Shown: in pieces, positions 5,777 to 6,269 of the stretch | Position numbering within the stretch: position 1 is the first letter of the stretch | Layout: each line of letters opens with the position of its first letter | Source: Gammaproteobacteria bacterium | GTDB lineage: Bacteria > Pseudomonadota > Gammaproteobacteria > Pseudomonadales > Azotimanducaceae | NCBI GenBank assembly: GCA_002711495.1 | Contig: PARM01000016.1 | Location: forward strand, 22,988-29,256 | DNA length: 6,269 bases | Direction of reading: 5' to 3' | Translations under genes and position numbers: made by a program | Notes under the pieces: generated by a model | The model's input: the letters and a program-made list of their open reading frames with translations, nothing else | Told to the model about the DNA's origin: nothing | Databases searched by the model: none

Positions 5777-6269
5777 TCACGATTCGCATTTTTTTTCTAA
5801 ATGATGCTCAAATTCGAGAGTCGAGTGATCGACGTTAAAATCTATAAAAAGCATCTTTTTCAAAGTGGCTTTAATTAGCTCAACCTCTTTGAATTCACTT
5901 ACGCTAACAACCACATGAGCTTCAAGCGCAACCCGATGCTCATCTATATTCCAGACATGGATATGATGAACATCTTCAACCGAATCGGCTCTTTCCATTG
6001 CCAATTTTATTTCCACAGCAGATAAATTCTCTGGCGTTCCTTCCATCAAAATATGGATTGTCTTAGGTAGAATTTTGAGAGCTTGCCACAGCACGAAGCC
6101 AGCAATAACAAAAGCAATCAATGTATCAATCCAGTAAAGCTGATATAGGATTATGAGCGCACCTGCCAAAATAACACCCAATGAACCTAGAGCATCCGTA
6201 AGATTGTGCAAAAAAGCAGCCTTCATGTTAAGGCTAGTTTTCGACATCTTAAATGTAATGAATGCCGTG
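5777..6269 (-). CDS. Cation diffusion facilitator (CDF/CzcD-like) metal efflux transporter, C-terminal part
   Basis: The minus-strand frame is open to the right edge (163 residues plus stop), and the N-terminal transmembrane helices lie outside the window. An ATG at 6247 exists, but the frame continues upstream with residues TAFITFK, and full-length CDF proteins have about 300 residues, so 6247 is internal. The helix carrying the CDF metal site is clear: AFLHNLTDALGSLGVI, with the H and D of HNLTD as zinc ligands. A further membrane helix follows (WIDTLIAFVIAGFVLW), then KILPKTIHILMEGTPENL. The cytoplasmic domain has the typical VHHIHVWNIDEHRVALEAHVVV and a His-rich end (FNVDHSTLEFEHH). Such inner-membrane proteins export Zn, Co, Cd or related ions by proton antiport. 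The HxxxD site in this helix suggests zinc-type specificity, but the partner site is not visible here. The frame ends at TGA (5779-5777), 50 bases before the kinase-methyltransferase start. Confidence 0.9.
   Translation of the reverse strand, partial: TAFITFKMSKTSLNMKAAFLHNLTDALGSLGVILAGALIILYQLYWIDTLIAFVIAGFVLWQALKILPKTIHILMEGTPENLSAVEIKLAMERADSVEDVHHIHVWNIDEHRVALEAHVVVSVSEFKEVELIKATLKKMLFIDFNVDHSTLEFEHHLEKKCES

Noticed and set aside
5777..6247. The CDF gene as a complete short protein starting at 6247
   Set aside because: The frame stays open to the window edge and the protein lacks the first membrane helices, so it is the C-terminal part of a longer gene.

Overview
The window reads as a piece of an AT-rich chromosome from a Gram-negative bacterium, most likely a gammaproteobacterium and possibly a marine planktonic one. 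The Gram-negative call rests on two inner-core lipopolysaccharide (LPS) genes at the left edge: an OpsX/WaaC-like heptosyltransferase and a KdkA-type Kdo kinase. This pair is also adjacent in Haemophilus influenzae, as far as I recall. The marine and lineage parts are inference from base composition and gene content. No rRNA, tRNA, CRISPR array or mobile element was seen.

Layout, left to right: (1) 1-221, minus strand, N-terminal end of a GT9 heptosyltransferase, cut by the window edge. (2) 251-967, plus, kdkA, head to head with it across 29 bases. (3) 985-1872, minus, a cupin-type protein starting at TTG behind a strong Shine-Dalgarno (SD) sequence, converging on kdkA. (4) 1873-2051, a divergent intergenic region with a nested inverted repeat. 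(5) 2052-2678, plus, an FMN-dependent PPOX-type flavoprotein. (6) 2737-3921, minus, an apt-gpmA gene pair with 15 bases between the genes. (7) 4011-5726, minus, a 571-residue protein of three parts: a thymidine-kinase-like P-loop/zinc domain, a SAM-dependent methyltransferase and a C-terminal beta-rich domain. (8) 5777-6269, minus, the C-terminal half of a cation diffusion facilitator (CDF) transporter, cut by the right edge.

Most genes are ordinary housekeeping functions: LPS inner core, adenine salvage, glycolysis and metal efflux. The heptosyltransferase and Kdo kinase plausibly act in succession on Kdo-lipid A. Apt and GpmA look cotranscribed, and a weak stem-loop with a T-run may separate them from the gene upstream.

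The outstanding item is the three-part fusion at 4011-5726. It joins a thymidine-kinase-type fold with a reworked substrate-lasso/zinc region to a methyltransferase, plus a tail resembling domains attached to cell-surface glycosyltransferases. I do not know a described system with this architecture. The cupin protein at 985-1872 is the second least understood gene. Gaps between genes are all shorter than 300 bases.
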